Assembly: GCF_039555295.1 (NCBI RefSeq)
Contig: NZ_CP145316.1
Coordinates: 1,183,788 to 1,247,787 of the forward strand
Source of the DNA: Helicobacter mastomyrinus
GTDB lineage: Bacteria > Campylobacterota > Campylobacteria > Campylobacterales > Helicobacteraceae
Direction: 5' to 3'
Length of the DNA stretch: 64,000 nt
Position 1 is the stretch's first letter. Each line of letters opens with the position of its first letter. The notes under the pieces are model-generated. The model was not told where the DNA came from, did no database searches, and saw nothing but the letters and a program-made list of their open reading frames with translations. Positions 51,749 through 60,722 of this stretch are shown piece by piece. The position numbers and the translations under genes are program-made.

Positions 51749-53755
51749 ATGAGTGAGCTACAAGATTCTAGGCATTCTATGGGTTTATTGCAGATTTGCC
51801 AGAGTGGCGAATTAGGACTTTTAGAGTCTTATACAGCTAAGCGATACGCGCTTAATATGGATTTTTTCTCCTTGCTTAACACAAAGCTTTTTAATGCCTT
51901 GAAAGCCCCCATTAAGCAATACAATCTCTATTTACATAATCACAATATCAATATCATTGATGTGCTTTCTAAGAGCTTTGTATATCCCACAAGAGCAACA
52001 GATGGAGCACTTAAGCACACTATGTTAGAGCAAAATCTTGCCCTAGCGGAAAATCCGCTCAATAATCCCGCCTACACAATTTACACAAATAATCTAGCTC
52101 TTCATAAGCTTGATGAGGAGAGCCTCCCGCTTACTGCAAGTGCTTGTAATCCTATGATTGATATGATGCTAAATGACTTTGGCGGGGCTAATCGCTTTCA
52201 TCTGCCTACATATTTTTTGCCTAATATGACGATTTTTGGGCTTCTTGGGGGTATGTTTTTACAATTTTTGCTTGAAAAGGGCTATTTTTTTCATTCACTT
52301 TTACTTTTTGAAGAAGATATGGATTTGTTTAGAATCTCACTCTATTTTGTGGATTATCCGCTTTTATTTGAGCGGGTGAATGAACACTCCTGCTATCTTT
52401 TTGTGAAAGATTTGTTAAACAAGGAATTTGTGCAGCATTATTTTACGCATAAGCGTATTACAAATAACTTCTTGCGCTTGGAGCTATGCTTGTATGATAG
52501 CCCTAAGCTACAAAACGCACAAGAGCAGGTAGCGCAAAGCTATGCGGTCAATGCACGTGGTTGGGGGAGCTTTGATGATGAGATGATAGGGGTGAAAAAT
52601 ACCTTTATGAATCTTGGGAAGCAAGAGAGGCTTTCCTATCCTATTTTGAATCTTCCCAATCGCGTGAATGCCCCTATTTGTGTGGTGGGTAATGGCTCGA
52701 GTTTAGACCATTTGCTACCCTTTATTAAGCAAAATGCGCACAATATGATTATTTTTAGCTGTGGTACGGCTTTAAAACCGCTTAAAAATGCGGGAATTAA
52801 CCCTGATTTTCAAATAGAAATTGAACGCATAGCCTATCTCAAAGATGTTTTAGAATCTGCGCCATTAAGCGATACCACGCTTTTATGCGGCAATATGGTG
52901 CAGCCTAGCGCGATAAGTCTTGCTAAAGAGGCTTATATGTTTATGCGTGGGGGAAGTGCAAGTGCGTATTTTAATGCTGCAAAAAGTGTGATTGAGTTTG
53001 CCGCGCCTTATGTGGGGAACGCGGGATTTGCTCTAGCGTGTTTATTGAGCGATGAGGTGATTATTTGCGGACTTGATTGCGGCTATATTAAGGGCAAAGC
53101 AAAACACGCGCAAGGCTCATACTATAGAGAAGAAGAAAGCACAATACCCAAAAACGCCTATAAAGTACAGGGCAATGGAGAGTATGAAGTATATGCAGAT
53201 GCGCTATTTAGTCTATCAAGTGCGATGATGACTAAGGCGATAAATGTTTTTAAGCCTAAACTTGTAATGAATCTTGGTAGTGGAGCATATATCCGCTGCA
53301 CACATGCGGTAAGTATAGATGACTTCACGCTCCGTGATATTGATAAGCATAAATATATAGCCGAGCTTAAAGGCTATATGTGTGCGGATAGGAATGCTGT
53401 GTTTAAGCATAAGGGATTTTATGAAGATGAAGTCAATGCCTATAAGGAGGCGATATTGGGGGCTTTGCGTCAGGGTGTGGAGGGAAGAAATGGAATCGTG
53501 TCAAACAAACGTGAGCTATTTACGCGTATTGATAGCATTCACGCTCTCTGCCTTAAGCAATCCGCACGGCTGCCATTTGTAGGCATACTCTTTGAGGGGA
53601 GTATCTCCCACATACTGCATACGATGATGGTATGTGCGCTTCATATTCCTAATGATGATATTGCGCTTTTTTATGCGCGATGTGTGGAATTAGCAGAATC
53701 TGCACTTAATAAAATGGTAATGAGCTACAAAATGCTACGTATCGGGGCTAGGTAA
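51749..53755 (+). CDS. Motility accessory factor (Maf/DUF115) family protein
   Basis: Maf proteins are glycosyltransferases that attach nonulosonic acids such as pseudaminic acid to flagellin in Helicobacter and Campylobacter. The 668-residue protein has the DUF115 core at about residues 300-510: APICVVGNGSSLDHLLPFIK, CGTALKPLKNAGINPDF, VGNAGFALACLLSDEVIICG. Family length is 600-700. It starts 15 bp after the M24 peptidase. Specificity is inferred from family and from the flagellar genes in the genome. Confidence 0.88.
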   Translation: MSELQDSRHSMGLLQICQSGELGLLESYTAKRYALNMDFFSLLNTKLFNALKAPIKQYNLYLHNHNINIIDVLSKSFVYPTRATDGALKHTMLEQNLALAENPLNNPAYTIYTNNLALHKLDEESLPLTASACNPMIDMMLNDFGGANRFHLPTYFLPNMTIFGLLGGMFLQFLLEKGYFFHSLLLFEEDMDLFRISLYFVDYPLLFERVNEHSCYLFVKDLLNKEFVQHYFTHKRITNNFLRLELCLYDSPKLQNAQEQVAQSYAVNARGWGSFDDEMIGVKNTFMNLGKQERLSYPILNLPNRVNAPICVVGNGSSLDHLLPFIKQNAHNMIIFSCGTALKPLKNAGINPDFQIEIERIAYLKDVLESAPLSDTTLLCGNMVQPSAISLAKEAYMFMRGGSASAYFNAAKSVIEFAAPYVGNAGFALACLLSDEVIICGLDCGYIKGKAKHAQGSYYREEESTIPKNAYKVQGNGEYEVYADALFSLSSAMMTKAINVFKPKLVMNLGSGAYIRCTHAVSIDDFTLRDIDKHKYIAELKGYMCADRNAVFKHKGFYEDEVNAYKEAILGALRQGVEGRNGIVSNKRELFTRIDSIHALCLKQSARLPFVGILFEGSISHILHTMMVCALHIPNDDIALFYARCVELAESALNKMVMSYKMLRIGAR

Positions 53756-53771
53756 TTTATCCAAACGTATG

Positions 53772-53807
53772 TAAGATTCTGTAAGCACCCAGCATTATAG
53801 AATCTTA
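53772..53807. terminator. Bidirectional hairpin between Maf gene and copA
   Basis: TAAGATTCT at 53772-53780 and AGAATCTTA at 53799-53807 form a perfect 9-bp stem with an 18-base loop between two convergent genes. The right arm overlaps the last codons of copA. Confidence 0.5.
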
Positions 53808-56017
53808 AATCGCCTTAATCGCGCTGCATTGAACACCACACTAATGCTAGAGAGGCTCATTGCCAATGCGCAAAACATCGGGTGCAGAAATATCCCAAAT
53901 CCACCTAGCGCGCCCATTGCTAAAGGGATAAAAGCGACATTATAGCAAAAGGCAAAAACAAGATTGCTCTTTATATTCGCAATACTCGCCCTTGCCAACG
54001 CGTATGCGTTATAGACGCTCATCACTTTATGATTATAGATTACTATATCCGCGCTTTGCATAGCTATATCGTGTGGGGAGCTAAAGGCTGCTGATGTGTG
54101 CGCAAGGGCAAGGGCTGGAGCGTCATTAATACCATCGCCCACCATAAGCACCTTATGCTGCTTTGCTTTTTCTTTAAGAATACGCATTTTATCCTGCGGC
54201 ATTGCCTTAGCAAATATGTTAGTAATTCTAAGCGCTTGAGCGATTCTTTGTGTATTGGCGGCATTATCCCCGCTAATGAGGGTAGATTCTATACCCTTAG
54301 CCCTAAAATGCGCTATTGTCAATGCTGCATCGGGCTTCACATAATCCTGTAAAGAAAATTCCGCAAGGAGACAATCATTTGTAGCAAGGTAGAAAGTAAT
54401 TTTGTCTGCCTGTGTGTGAAGCTGACTATGTAAGTGCGGCGGGATTATCCCAAGAGTACCAAGCATATAGGAAGTGTTGTTGATAGTGGCTTTAATGCCT
54501 TGCCCTAGGATACTTTGCACCTCACTTATGGGATAGAGGGTTGCGTTTTGGCTTAAAGGGTGCGTTTGAAAGGCTTGTGCGATGATATGTGTGCTCGTAG
54601 ATTCTAGAGTATAAGCTAGATTAAAAATCTCCTGCTCACTCTTTGATGTATCATATATACGAATCTGCTCTATGCTTAAGCCTTGCGTGAGTGTGCCGGT
54701 TTTATCAAAAGCAATATGTGTAATTTCACTCAAAGTTTGCAAACTCTTAGCATCCTTAAAAAACACGCCCATTTTGTTTGAAACACTTTGCGCGTGGAGA
54801 ATCGCCATTGGCGTGGCAAGTCCCAACGCACAAGGGCAGGAAATCACAAGCGTAGCGATAAAGATACTCAAGGCAAATTCAAAATCCCGCATACCCCACC
54901 AAAACGCCCCCGCAGCTAAAGCTAGACATATCACAAGCGGCACAAATACCCCCGCTACCTTATCTGCAAGTGAAGCGATAGGGGCTTTGCTCTCTTGGGC
55001 TTTTTCCACGAGATGGAGAATCTGTGCCAGAGCGGATTGCTTGGCATTTTTCTCTGCACGGACATACAGCACACCATCAAGGTTAATGCTTCCTGAAAAG
55101 AGCACATCGTTAGGACGCGCTAAAATAGGGAGAGACTCGCCATTAATCGCGGCAGTATCGAGGCTACTCTCCCCCTCTATTACCACGCAATCCACCATAA
55201 TCATCTCTCCGGGCAGAATCTTTAGTATATCCCCTGCCTTCACATCTTGAGTAAGGATGCTCTCACAGGGTGCATTTGAAAGTGAGTGAGATTCATTTAA
55301 GCACACTTTTTGCAAGTTCTTTTGATTGAGTTTTAGTAGTAAAGAAGCACTATCAAGCGCATCTTTTTTGGAGTTATTCTCAATGTTTTTTCCCACCAGC
55401 ACAAGGGTGATAATCACGCATACGCTATCAAAATATGTATGAGTTTCTATCCCAAATAGCCCTTGCAGACTATATATAAACGCACTGCTTGTCCCAATGG
55501 CAATGAGTGAATCCATATTAGGATTACGTATAAAAAGGGCTTTAAACCCGCGCAAGTAAAACCCTCTGCCAATGTGCATAACCACAAGCGTGAAAAACAG
55601 CATAGTAGGGTAGCTCACACTAAAAGGGATATGCCATAAATGCAACATCTCTCCCCAAGAGAGCAAAAGCACTATGAATGTAGAATAAATGCTTAGAGTA
55701 AGCCTCCTGCGTGTGTTTAAGAATCGCGCGTCTAAAAATTCTATAAAATCATTGAGTTTGATAAAAATATTGTGCGTAGGATTTGGGGTGTGTGGAGAAT
55801 CTGTATCGCCTAAATGCGGTTCATAGCCCATCTTGCGTATAATGGCGAAAATCTCCTCAAGGCTTGTTTGGCTTTCATCATAGCAGATATGTGCCTTTTT
55901 ACTGATAAGATGCACATCTATGCTGTGGCAAAAGCTTTTACGTTTCAATGCGCGTTCAATCCCACTTGAACACGCCTGACAAGTCATTTGTTCGATATAA
56001 AATGAAGCCTCTTTCAT
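53795..56017 (-). CDS. copA: Copper-exporting P1B-type ATPase
   Basis: CopA pumps Cu(I) out of the cytoplasm. The about 740-residue protein begins with an HMA domain (EQMTCQACSSGIERAL). Then come the membrane region with the metal-binding VISCPCALGLATP, the phosphorylation site AFDKTGTLTQG, and the hinge VGDGINDAPALA. The start is taken at the ATG 56015-56017, where AAAGGA lies 6 bp upstream, rather than five codons earlier. Its usual partner copP is 43 kb away. A palindrome lies just upstream of its promoter. Confidence 0.95.
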   Translation of the reverse strand: MKEASFYIEQMTCQACSSGIERALKRKSFCHSIDVHLISKKAHICYDESQTSLEEIFAIIRKMGYEPHLGDTDSPHTPNPTHNIFIKLNDFIEFLDARFLNTRRRLTLSIYSTFIVLLLSWGEMLHLWHIPFSVSYPTMLFFTLVVMHIGRGFYLRGFKALFIRNPNMDSLIAIGTSSAFIYSLQGLFGIETHTYFDSVCVIITLVLVGKNIENNSKKDALDSASLLLKLNQKNLQKVCLNESHSLSNAPCESILTQDVKAGDILKILPGEMIMVDCVVIEGESSLDTAAINGESLPILARPNDVLFSGSINLDGVLYVRAEKNAKQSALAQILHLVEKAQESKAPIASLADKVAGVFVPLVICLALAAGAFWWGMRDFEFALSIFIATLVISCPCALGLATPMAILHAQSVSNKMGVFFKDAKSLQTLSEITHIAFDKTGTLTQGLSIEQIRIYDTSKSEQEIFNLAYTLESTSTHIIAQAFQTHPLSQNATLYPISEVQSILGQGIKATINNTSYMLGTLGIIPPHLHSQLHTQADKITFYLATNDCLLAEFSLQDYVKPDAALTIAHFRAKGIESTLISGDNAANTQRIAQALRITNIFAKAMPQDKMRILKEKAKQHKVLMVGDGINDAPALALAHTSAAFSSPHDIAMQSADIVIYNHKVMSVYNAYALARASIANIKSNLVFAFCYNVAFIPLAMGALGGFGIFLHPMFCALAMSLSSISVVFNAARLRRFKIL

Positions 56018-56036
56018 TAGCAATCCTTTCATTGAA

Positions 56037-56042
56037 ATTATA
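56037..56042 (-). promoter_or_regulatory. Likely -10 element for copA
   Basis: On the minus strand TATAAT lies 20 bp before the chosen copA start. A weak -35 (TTACAA) is at 56060-56065, 17 bp upstream, and touches the palindrome at 56065-56093. Confidence 0.5.
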
Positions 56043-56064
56043 ACGATTATGGCATATATTTGTA

Positions 56065-56093
56065 AATATACATATAGGAGGTATATGTATATT
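56065..56093. promoter_or_regulatory. Perfect 12-bp-arm inverted repeat upstream of copA
   Basis: AATATACATATA at 56065-56076 and TATATGTATATT at 56082-56093 are exact reverse complements around GGAGG. The position, at and upstream of the -35 region of copA, fits an operator for a dimeric regulator. The regulator is unknown. Confidence 0.6.
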
Positions 56094-56657
56094 ATCTTAT
56101 GAATTTGTTATCTAGCACATCGTTTTTACTCATAGAATCTTGATAAAACGTATAGATATTTGTCGAATGAAAGATTAAAAATATTTTTATTTTAATGTTT
56201 GATGTTGGCTGCAATAAGATAAAATCCCTACAAAAATAGAATATCCCTTTCTCTAGCAAAGGTTTTATTTACCATTGAGAGGAGAGCAAACAAATAATCT
56301 AGTCAATAGAGAAAAATGCGATTATTCTTTCCTCTTTTGCCTAAGAATATACCCCACTGCTTAATTCCTCTGCACTATAAAGAAAAGTGAAGATTAAAGC
56401 TATCCTTTGCCAAAGGGAATGTATGAGGAAAATAAGCAATGAACTATCCTCTATTTTGAGAGAAAAGTGGATAGCTTTTTACTTTTTTGCAGAATCTGCT
56501 ACATCATATATTTTTGTGCTTGTAATTTATAAAAGAAAGGTTTAAATGACACAAAGCAGGAAAATATGCTCTGTATCTATCTGCCTTGCAGATACTTTGC
56601 TCATTTTCTATGGGGTAAAACTATGTGGTGTGTAGTGCAAGGGTGAATAATAGGGAG
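56094..56657. other. Gene-free gap between copA and rplS, with a plus-strand terminator-like hairpin
   Basis: No intact gene is seen. CTATCC at 56444-56449 pairs with GGATAG at 56469-56474, with inner TTTT/AAAA pairing, and is followed by CTTTTTACTTTTTT. This looks like a rho-independent terminator on the plus strand, although no plus-strand gene precedes it. Sequence at 56211-56260 resembles the left half of the inverted repeat at 30533. Confidence 0.5.
56444..56488 (+). terminator. Orphan terminator-like hairpin
   Basis: The stem CTATCC...GGATAG with inner pairing, followed by a T-rich tail, faces away from both flanking minus-strand genes. It may mark the 3' end of an unannotated small RNA transcribed from somewhere in 56100-56440. 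Confidence 0.45.
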
Positions 56658-57014
56658 CTACTTGCGTAATTCTTTAATACGAGCAGCCTTGCCTTTTCTT
56701 GTGCGCAGGTAGTAGAGTTTAGCTCGTCTCACACGTCCTATACGTAATACCTCTATGCTTTCTAAACTTGCGCTATAAAGGGGAAATGTCTTTTCCACAC
56801 CGATGTTATTTGCACCGATTTTTCTTGTTGTGAAAGTTCTATCCACGCCATTGCCACGAATAGCGATACATACACCCTCAAAATATTGCACCCTGCTTTT
56901 ATCGCCTTCTTGAATCTTAATCCCTAGTTTTAGAGTGTCCCCTGCCTTAAATTGTGGCACTTGCTTATCGCCAATTTGCATATCATTAAAGCTTTGTATA
57001 TAACGATTTCTCAT
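56658..57014 (-). CDS. rplS: 50S ribosomal protein L19
   Basis: L19 lies at the 30S-50S interface. The 118-residue protein has the family features [40 protein letters not shown] and the basic C-terminus ([20 protein letters not shown]). It is the last gene of the rpsP-khpA-rimM-trmD-rplS cluster. Confidence 0.97.
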   Translation of the reverse strand: MRNRYIQSFNDMQIGDKQVPQFKAGDTLKLGIKIQEGDKSRVQYFEGVCIAIRGNGVDRTFTTRKIGANNIGVEKTFPLYSASLESIEVLRIGRVRRAKLYYLRTRKGKAARIKELRK

Positions 57015-57016
57015 AA

Positions 57017-57718
57017 CTATTCCTTTCTATTCCCACGCTTTAGAGATGTTTGATATGTTTGATACAAATCTGGTCTAAAATACTTTGTCTTACATATCGC
57101 CAAGCGTTTTTTTAAGCCGCTGATTTTACTATGATTTCCCTTTAAATACACTGAAGGCACGGCGGAAAATGATGTGTTATGAATCTTTGCAAAATTAGGT
57201 GCTTCAAGCAGATTTTCCCCGAAGCTCTCACCCTGTAGAGATTGAGCATTCCCCAGCACCCCATCAATAAATCTTGAAATGCTATCACATAGCATAAGCG
57301 CGGGTAATTCCCCGCCCGTGAGGATAAAATCCCCTATGCTAAAAACTTCATTAGCATATTCCTCAATCACACGTTCATCAAAGCCCTCATATCGCCCACA
57401 TACAAGACTTATGTGCTCTTTATGGCTTAAACGTGCGGCGTCATTGTGATTAAAAGGCTTCCCACAAGGACTTAAAAAAATGATATGTGATTGTTTGAGT
57501 GGTGCTAATGCTTTACTTAAAACATCAGCTCTCATCACCTGCCCCGCACCCCCGCTTATAGGAGGTTCATCGACTTTTTTATATTTATCAAGGGCGTAAT
57601 CACGGATATTGATACATTCTATTTCAATGTAACCATTTTGTATGGCTCGTTTGAGTATGGAATCACTAAAGTAAGATTCTATCAGTGCAGGGAAAAGACT
57701 CAAAAAAGAAAATTTCAT
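57017..57718 (-). CDS. trmD: tRNA (guanine-N1)-methyltransferase
   Basis: TrmD methylates G37 of tRNA and so prevents frameshifting. The about 233-residue SPOUT enzyme begins [19 protein letters not shown]. It shows the knot motifs [15 protein letters not shown] and [19 protein letters not shown] choose the ATG at 57716-57718, directly after the rimM stop, which gives the usual N-terminus. A TTG six codons upstream is possible. rplS follows 2 bp downstream. Confidence 0.96.
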   Translation of the reverse strand: MKFSFLSLFPALIESYFSDSILKRAIQNGYIEIECINIRDYALDKYKKVDEPPISGGAGQVMRADVLSKALAPLKQSHIIFLSPCGKPFNHNDAARLSHKEHISLVCGRYEGFDERVIEEYANEVFSIGDFILTGGELPALMLCDSISRFIDGVLGNAQSLQGESFGENLLEAPNFAKIHNTSFSAVPSVYLKGNHSKISGLKKRLAICKTKYFRPDLYQTYQTSLKRGNRKE

Positions 57719-57722
57719 TATC

Positions 57723-58277
57723 TTAGCTTTCTTCAAGGAGTGCTAGGGCATTGCGCGTTATCACACCTTGAGGAGAGAGAGATAGCACAAATTGTGCGAT
57801 ATTAGGGATAAGAAATTGTTTGCTTAATCCCTTACTTACAAGCATAGAATCTGTGGCTATGATGAGATAATCCAATGTGCCGATACGTTCAATATCTGTG
57901 ATCACTCCGAGTTTCATATTACTCTCTCCTAGCGTATCACAGACGCTCACGCCTATCATCTCCTGCCATAGATATTCCCCCTCTTGCAATCTACACATCA
58001 CCCTGCTCTCCTCAAGGGTAGAGTATAGCTCACAGTTCACAAGCTTACTTGCACTCTCACGTGAGGTATAGCCCTCAAAACGTACAAGATTTTGTGTAGC
58101 ATTGTATGAATGGATGCAAAGTGTCTCAAATGTAGCAGTATGAAATGTGGCTTTAGGGGTAAAAATAGCAGGGAAATCGCTTATAATGAAGAGTTTTAAA
58201 TCTCCTTTAATGCCAACGACCCGCCCGATTTTAGCGACTAAAAGAAGAGAGGATTGCTTTTTTGGCTCTTTGGGCAT
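57723..58277 (-). CDS. rimM: 16S rRNA processing protein RimM
   Basis: RimM binds S19 in the 30S head and helps mature 16S rRNA. The 184-residue protein starts LVAKIGRVVGIKGDLKLFII. It has the PRC-barrel part (EGEYLWQEMIGVSVCDTLGE) and the C-terminal region ending GVITRNALALLEES. Length is normal. It lies between khpA and trmD in the conserved cluster. Confidence 0.93.
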   Translation of the reverse strand: MPKEPKKQSSLLLVAKIGRVVGIKGDLKLFIISDFPAIFTPKATFHTATFETLCIHSYNATQNLVRFEGYTSRESASKLVNCELYSTLEESRVMCRLQEGEYLWQEMIGVSVCDTLGESNMKLGVITDIERIGTLDYLIIATDSMLVSKGLSKQFLIPNIAQFVLSLSPQGVITRNALALLEES

Positions 58278-58284
58278 TTAGATT

Positions 58285-58524
58285 CTAATGGGCTTGCACG
58301 GCGATTCTATAACTTCTACCATTTTTGGCTTTTGTGCTAGAGATAAAAGTTTTGAGTGAACCTACCATCTTGCCATCTCGCCCTATGAGTCGTCCCACAT
58401 CTTGTGAATCAGCAAGGATAAGAATCTCACGAGTATTATCTTCTGCATCTTGTATTTGTATATCTATTGCCTCAGGTTTATTAGCAATTTTTTTTGCATA
58501 TTCTCTAATAAAATCTTCAACCAT
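58285..58524 (-). CDS. khpA: KH-domain RNA-binding protein KhpA
   Basis: The 79-residue protein is a single KH domain with the GxxG loop in RLIGRDGKMVGSLKTFIS near residues 41-58. KhpA works with KhpB in RNA binding and cell-size control in some bacteria. Its place between rpsP and rimM is conserved widely. Confidence 0.92.
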   Translation of the reverse strand: MVEDFIREYAKKIANKPEAIDIQIQDAEDNTREILILADSQDVGRLIGRDGKMVGSLKTFISSTKAKNGRSYRIAVQAH

Positions 58525-58546
58525 AATTACTTCTTTATTGTTTTAG

Positions 58547-58777
58547 TTATTTTGCAGTGAGTTTTGCCACCCTTTCGCTCATCTTTGCACCTACGCTTTT
58601 CCAATACTCCAAACGTGTAGTATCATACTTTACAAGTGCTGGCTCTACCAAAGGATTGTAGTATCCTAAAGATTCTATCCAGCCGCCATCGCGCTTTTTG
58701 CGAGAATCTGTTACAACAATGCGATAAAAAGGTTTTTTCTTGCGTCCCATTTTAGTAAGTCTAATTACTGTTGCCAT
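58547..58777 (-). CDS. rpsP: 30S ribosomal protein S16
   Basis: S16 is an early-assembling 30S protein. The 76-residue product shows [20 protein letters not shown], then [19 protein letters not shown], typical of the family. It opens the ribosomal cluster. In H. pylori, as I recall, ffh lies just before it; here dcuA and aspA come between. Confidence 0.97.
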   Translation of the reverse strand: MATVIRLTKMGRKKKPFYRIVVTDSRKKRDGGWIESLGYYNPLVEPALVKYDTTRLEYWKSVGAKMSERVAKLTAK

Positions 58778-58902
58778 CTCATCTCCTTAAGTTTTGACTT
58801 TTTAAGTAGCGCATTATAGTGTGTTTTGCTTAAAGCATAATTTAATTTTGATTCCCAAGTAATGCATGTTGTCCTTGGCTGATTCAAAATAACTTAAATC
58901 TT

Positions 58903-60633
58903 TTAAGCAAAAAATGGAGCGATTATAAAGCCTAGAGCCACAGAGAAGCTAATAGCAAGTATTCCGGGCAAAATAAAGCTATGATTAAACACATATTTGC
59001 CAATACGTGTAGAGCCTGTATCGTCCATTTGCACTGCACCAAGTAGGGTAGGATAAGTGGGCAAAACAAAGAGGGCGGAGACAGCTGCAAAACTCGCTAC
59101 GATAATATATGCAGAATCTGTATTAGCCGCAGTGATTCCAAGTGCGCCAATTACCACAGGCATAATCGCCTTAGCTGTTGCCGCTTGTGAGTAAAGCAGC
59201 ATACTTGCAAAAAATAATGCTATGGCTAAAAGTGCAGGATAATCCTCTACTAGAGCTCCAGCTAAATCTCCAATTTGTTCTTTGTAGCCGCCTACAAAGG
59301 TATTGCCAAGCCACGCTACACCCAGCACACATATGCAAGCCGTCATTCCTGCTTTAAAAGTGCTTTGTTCAAAGAGTTTGCTACTCTCAATTTTGCAGAA
59401 CATCGTAATTAATGTCGCAATCAGCAGCATAAAGCTCATTATTGCACCATCGCGAGGCAATCGCACAGGGTCAATGTAGCTTTTTACCATTGCACTAAGA
59501 TTTGCTACTATGCCGTCTTTTTGCGCCCAGTCAGCAAGGATAGAATCCACATTTTGCTCTAAGTCTGCAAGGCTAGATTCTAAACTCTCAAGGGCTTTTT
59601 GATTTGCATCATTTGCAATCGTATAAAGCGCACTCTTTGCTTCTTTAAATGGGAAAGTCGCCGTTAGATTTGCCTCACCCTTTGCCACACTCGCTTTAAT
59701 CACACTTTTAGAATCCATATAAGCTTTTTTCAAAGATTCTAAACTCGGTGCAACTGCATTAAATTCCTCTTTGTTCAAATTTTCCTTTGCTTCTTTTACA
59801 ATAGAATCTACTCTATCATCAAAATAATACGCAGGGATATTTTTGCTTACTGCATTAAGTATGGGCTTACGCACGACATCAGAAATAGAAGTAGCATAAA
59901 TTACCACACAAAGCACACCGATAAGGAAAATTGCTACGCTTAGCTTTGCCCCCTTTTTAAGCTCAATATGCTGTGCACCCATAGGAGCTTTGACAAGTCC
60001 GGCTTGAAGGCGTTCTTGATAGATGAGGTCTTTGCTCAAATCAAGCGGAAAAAACTTGCTCATCACAAATGCAGTGAGCATACACGCACTAAATGTAGTG
60101 ATAAGCCACACAAGAAGTAGGGTAGGGTAGTTCCAGCCAAGTGGCTCTAGCACACCTGTCATATATACTACTGCCGCGCTTACAGGAGAAGCGGTAATGG
60201 CGATTTGGCTTGATATCACAGCGATAGAAAGCGGGGCAGAGGGTTTGATATTTTGTTCCTTTGCTACTTCTACAATTACAGGTATCATTGAAAAGGCAGT
60301 ATGTCCTGTCCCAGCTAGAAATGTGAGGAAGTAAGTAACCGTGGGTGCGAGGTAGTTGATATATTTAGGATTCTTGCGCAAGATTTTTTCTGCTATTTGC
60401 ACCATATAATCCAAACCACCAGCTAATTGCATAGCAGCAATAGCTGCAATCACAGACATAATAATTAAAATAACATCCCAAGGAATATCCCCGGGCTTCA
60501 TACCAAGTATAAGGCATAGCACCACTACGCCAAAGCCCCCAGCATAGCCTATTGCCATACCTCCAAGCCGAATACCAATAAAGATTGCCCCAAGCAGCAC
60601 TGCTATTTGCAAGATAAGAAGTATATGTTCCAT
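58903..60633 (-). CDS. dcuA: Anaerobic C4-dicarboxylate transporter DcuA with a large insertion
   Basis: DcuA exchanges aspartate or fumarate for succinate across the inner membrane during fumarate respiration. The 576-residue protein matches DcuA at both ends, with many membrane helices; motifs include FLTFLAGTGHTAFSMIPVIV, AISFSV and FKAGMTACICVLGVAWLGNT. Ordinary DcuA has about 440 residues. The extra length is a hydrophilic, Asp/Glu/Lys/Ala-rich segment at about residues 252-392 between two helices, probably helical. It is 89 bp downstream of aspA and likely cotranscribed. Confidence 0.92.
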   Translation of the reverse strand: MEHILLILQIAVLLGAIFIGIRLGGMAIGYAGGFGVVVLCLILGMKPGDIPWDVILIIMSVIAAIAAMQLAGGLDYMVQIAEKILRKNPKYINYLAPTVTYFLTFLAGTGHTAFSMIPVIVEVAKEQNIKPSAPLSIAVISSQIAITASPVSAAVVYMTGVLEPLGWNYPTLLLVWLITTFSACMLTAFVMSKFFPLDLSKDLIYQERLQAGLVKAPMGAQHIELKKGAKLSVAIFLIGVLCVVIYATSISDVVRKPILNAVSKNIPAYYFDDRVDSIVKEAKENLNKEEFNAVAPSLESLKKAYMDSKSVIKASVAKGEANLTATFPFKEAKSALYTIANDANQKALESLESSLADLEQNVDSILADWAQKDGIVANLSAMVKSYIDPVRLPRDGAIMSFMLLIATLITMFCKIESSKLFEQSTFKAGMTACICVLGVAWLGNTFVGGYKEQIGDLAGALVEDYPALLAIALFFASMLLYSQAATAKAIMPVVIGALGITAANTDSAYIIVASFAAVSALFVLPTYPTLLGAVQMDDTGSTRIGKYVFNHSFILPGILAISFSVALGFIIAPFFA

Positions 60634-60722
60634 AAATATCCCCTAATATAAATTAAAATAAGGTATGTCTTAAAGATTCTTAATAATTGATGCTTAAAAT
60701 CTTTAAGGTTTGTAAAAAGGAT

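Noticed and set aside
56085-56143. Short leader peptide behind AGGAGG on the plus strand near copA
   Set aside because: The AGGAGG is the centre of the palindrome. The frames that follow are only 5 and 14 codons long, with no downstream plus-strand gene.
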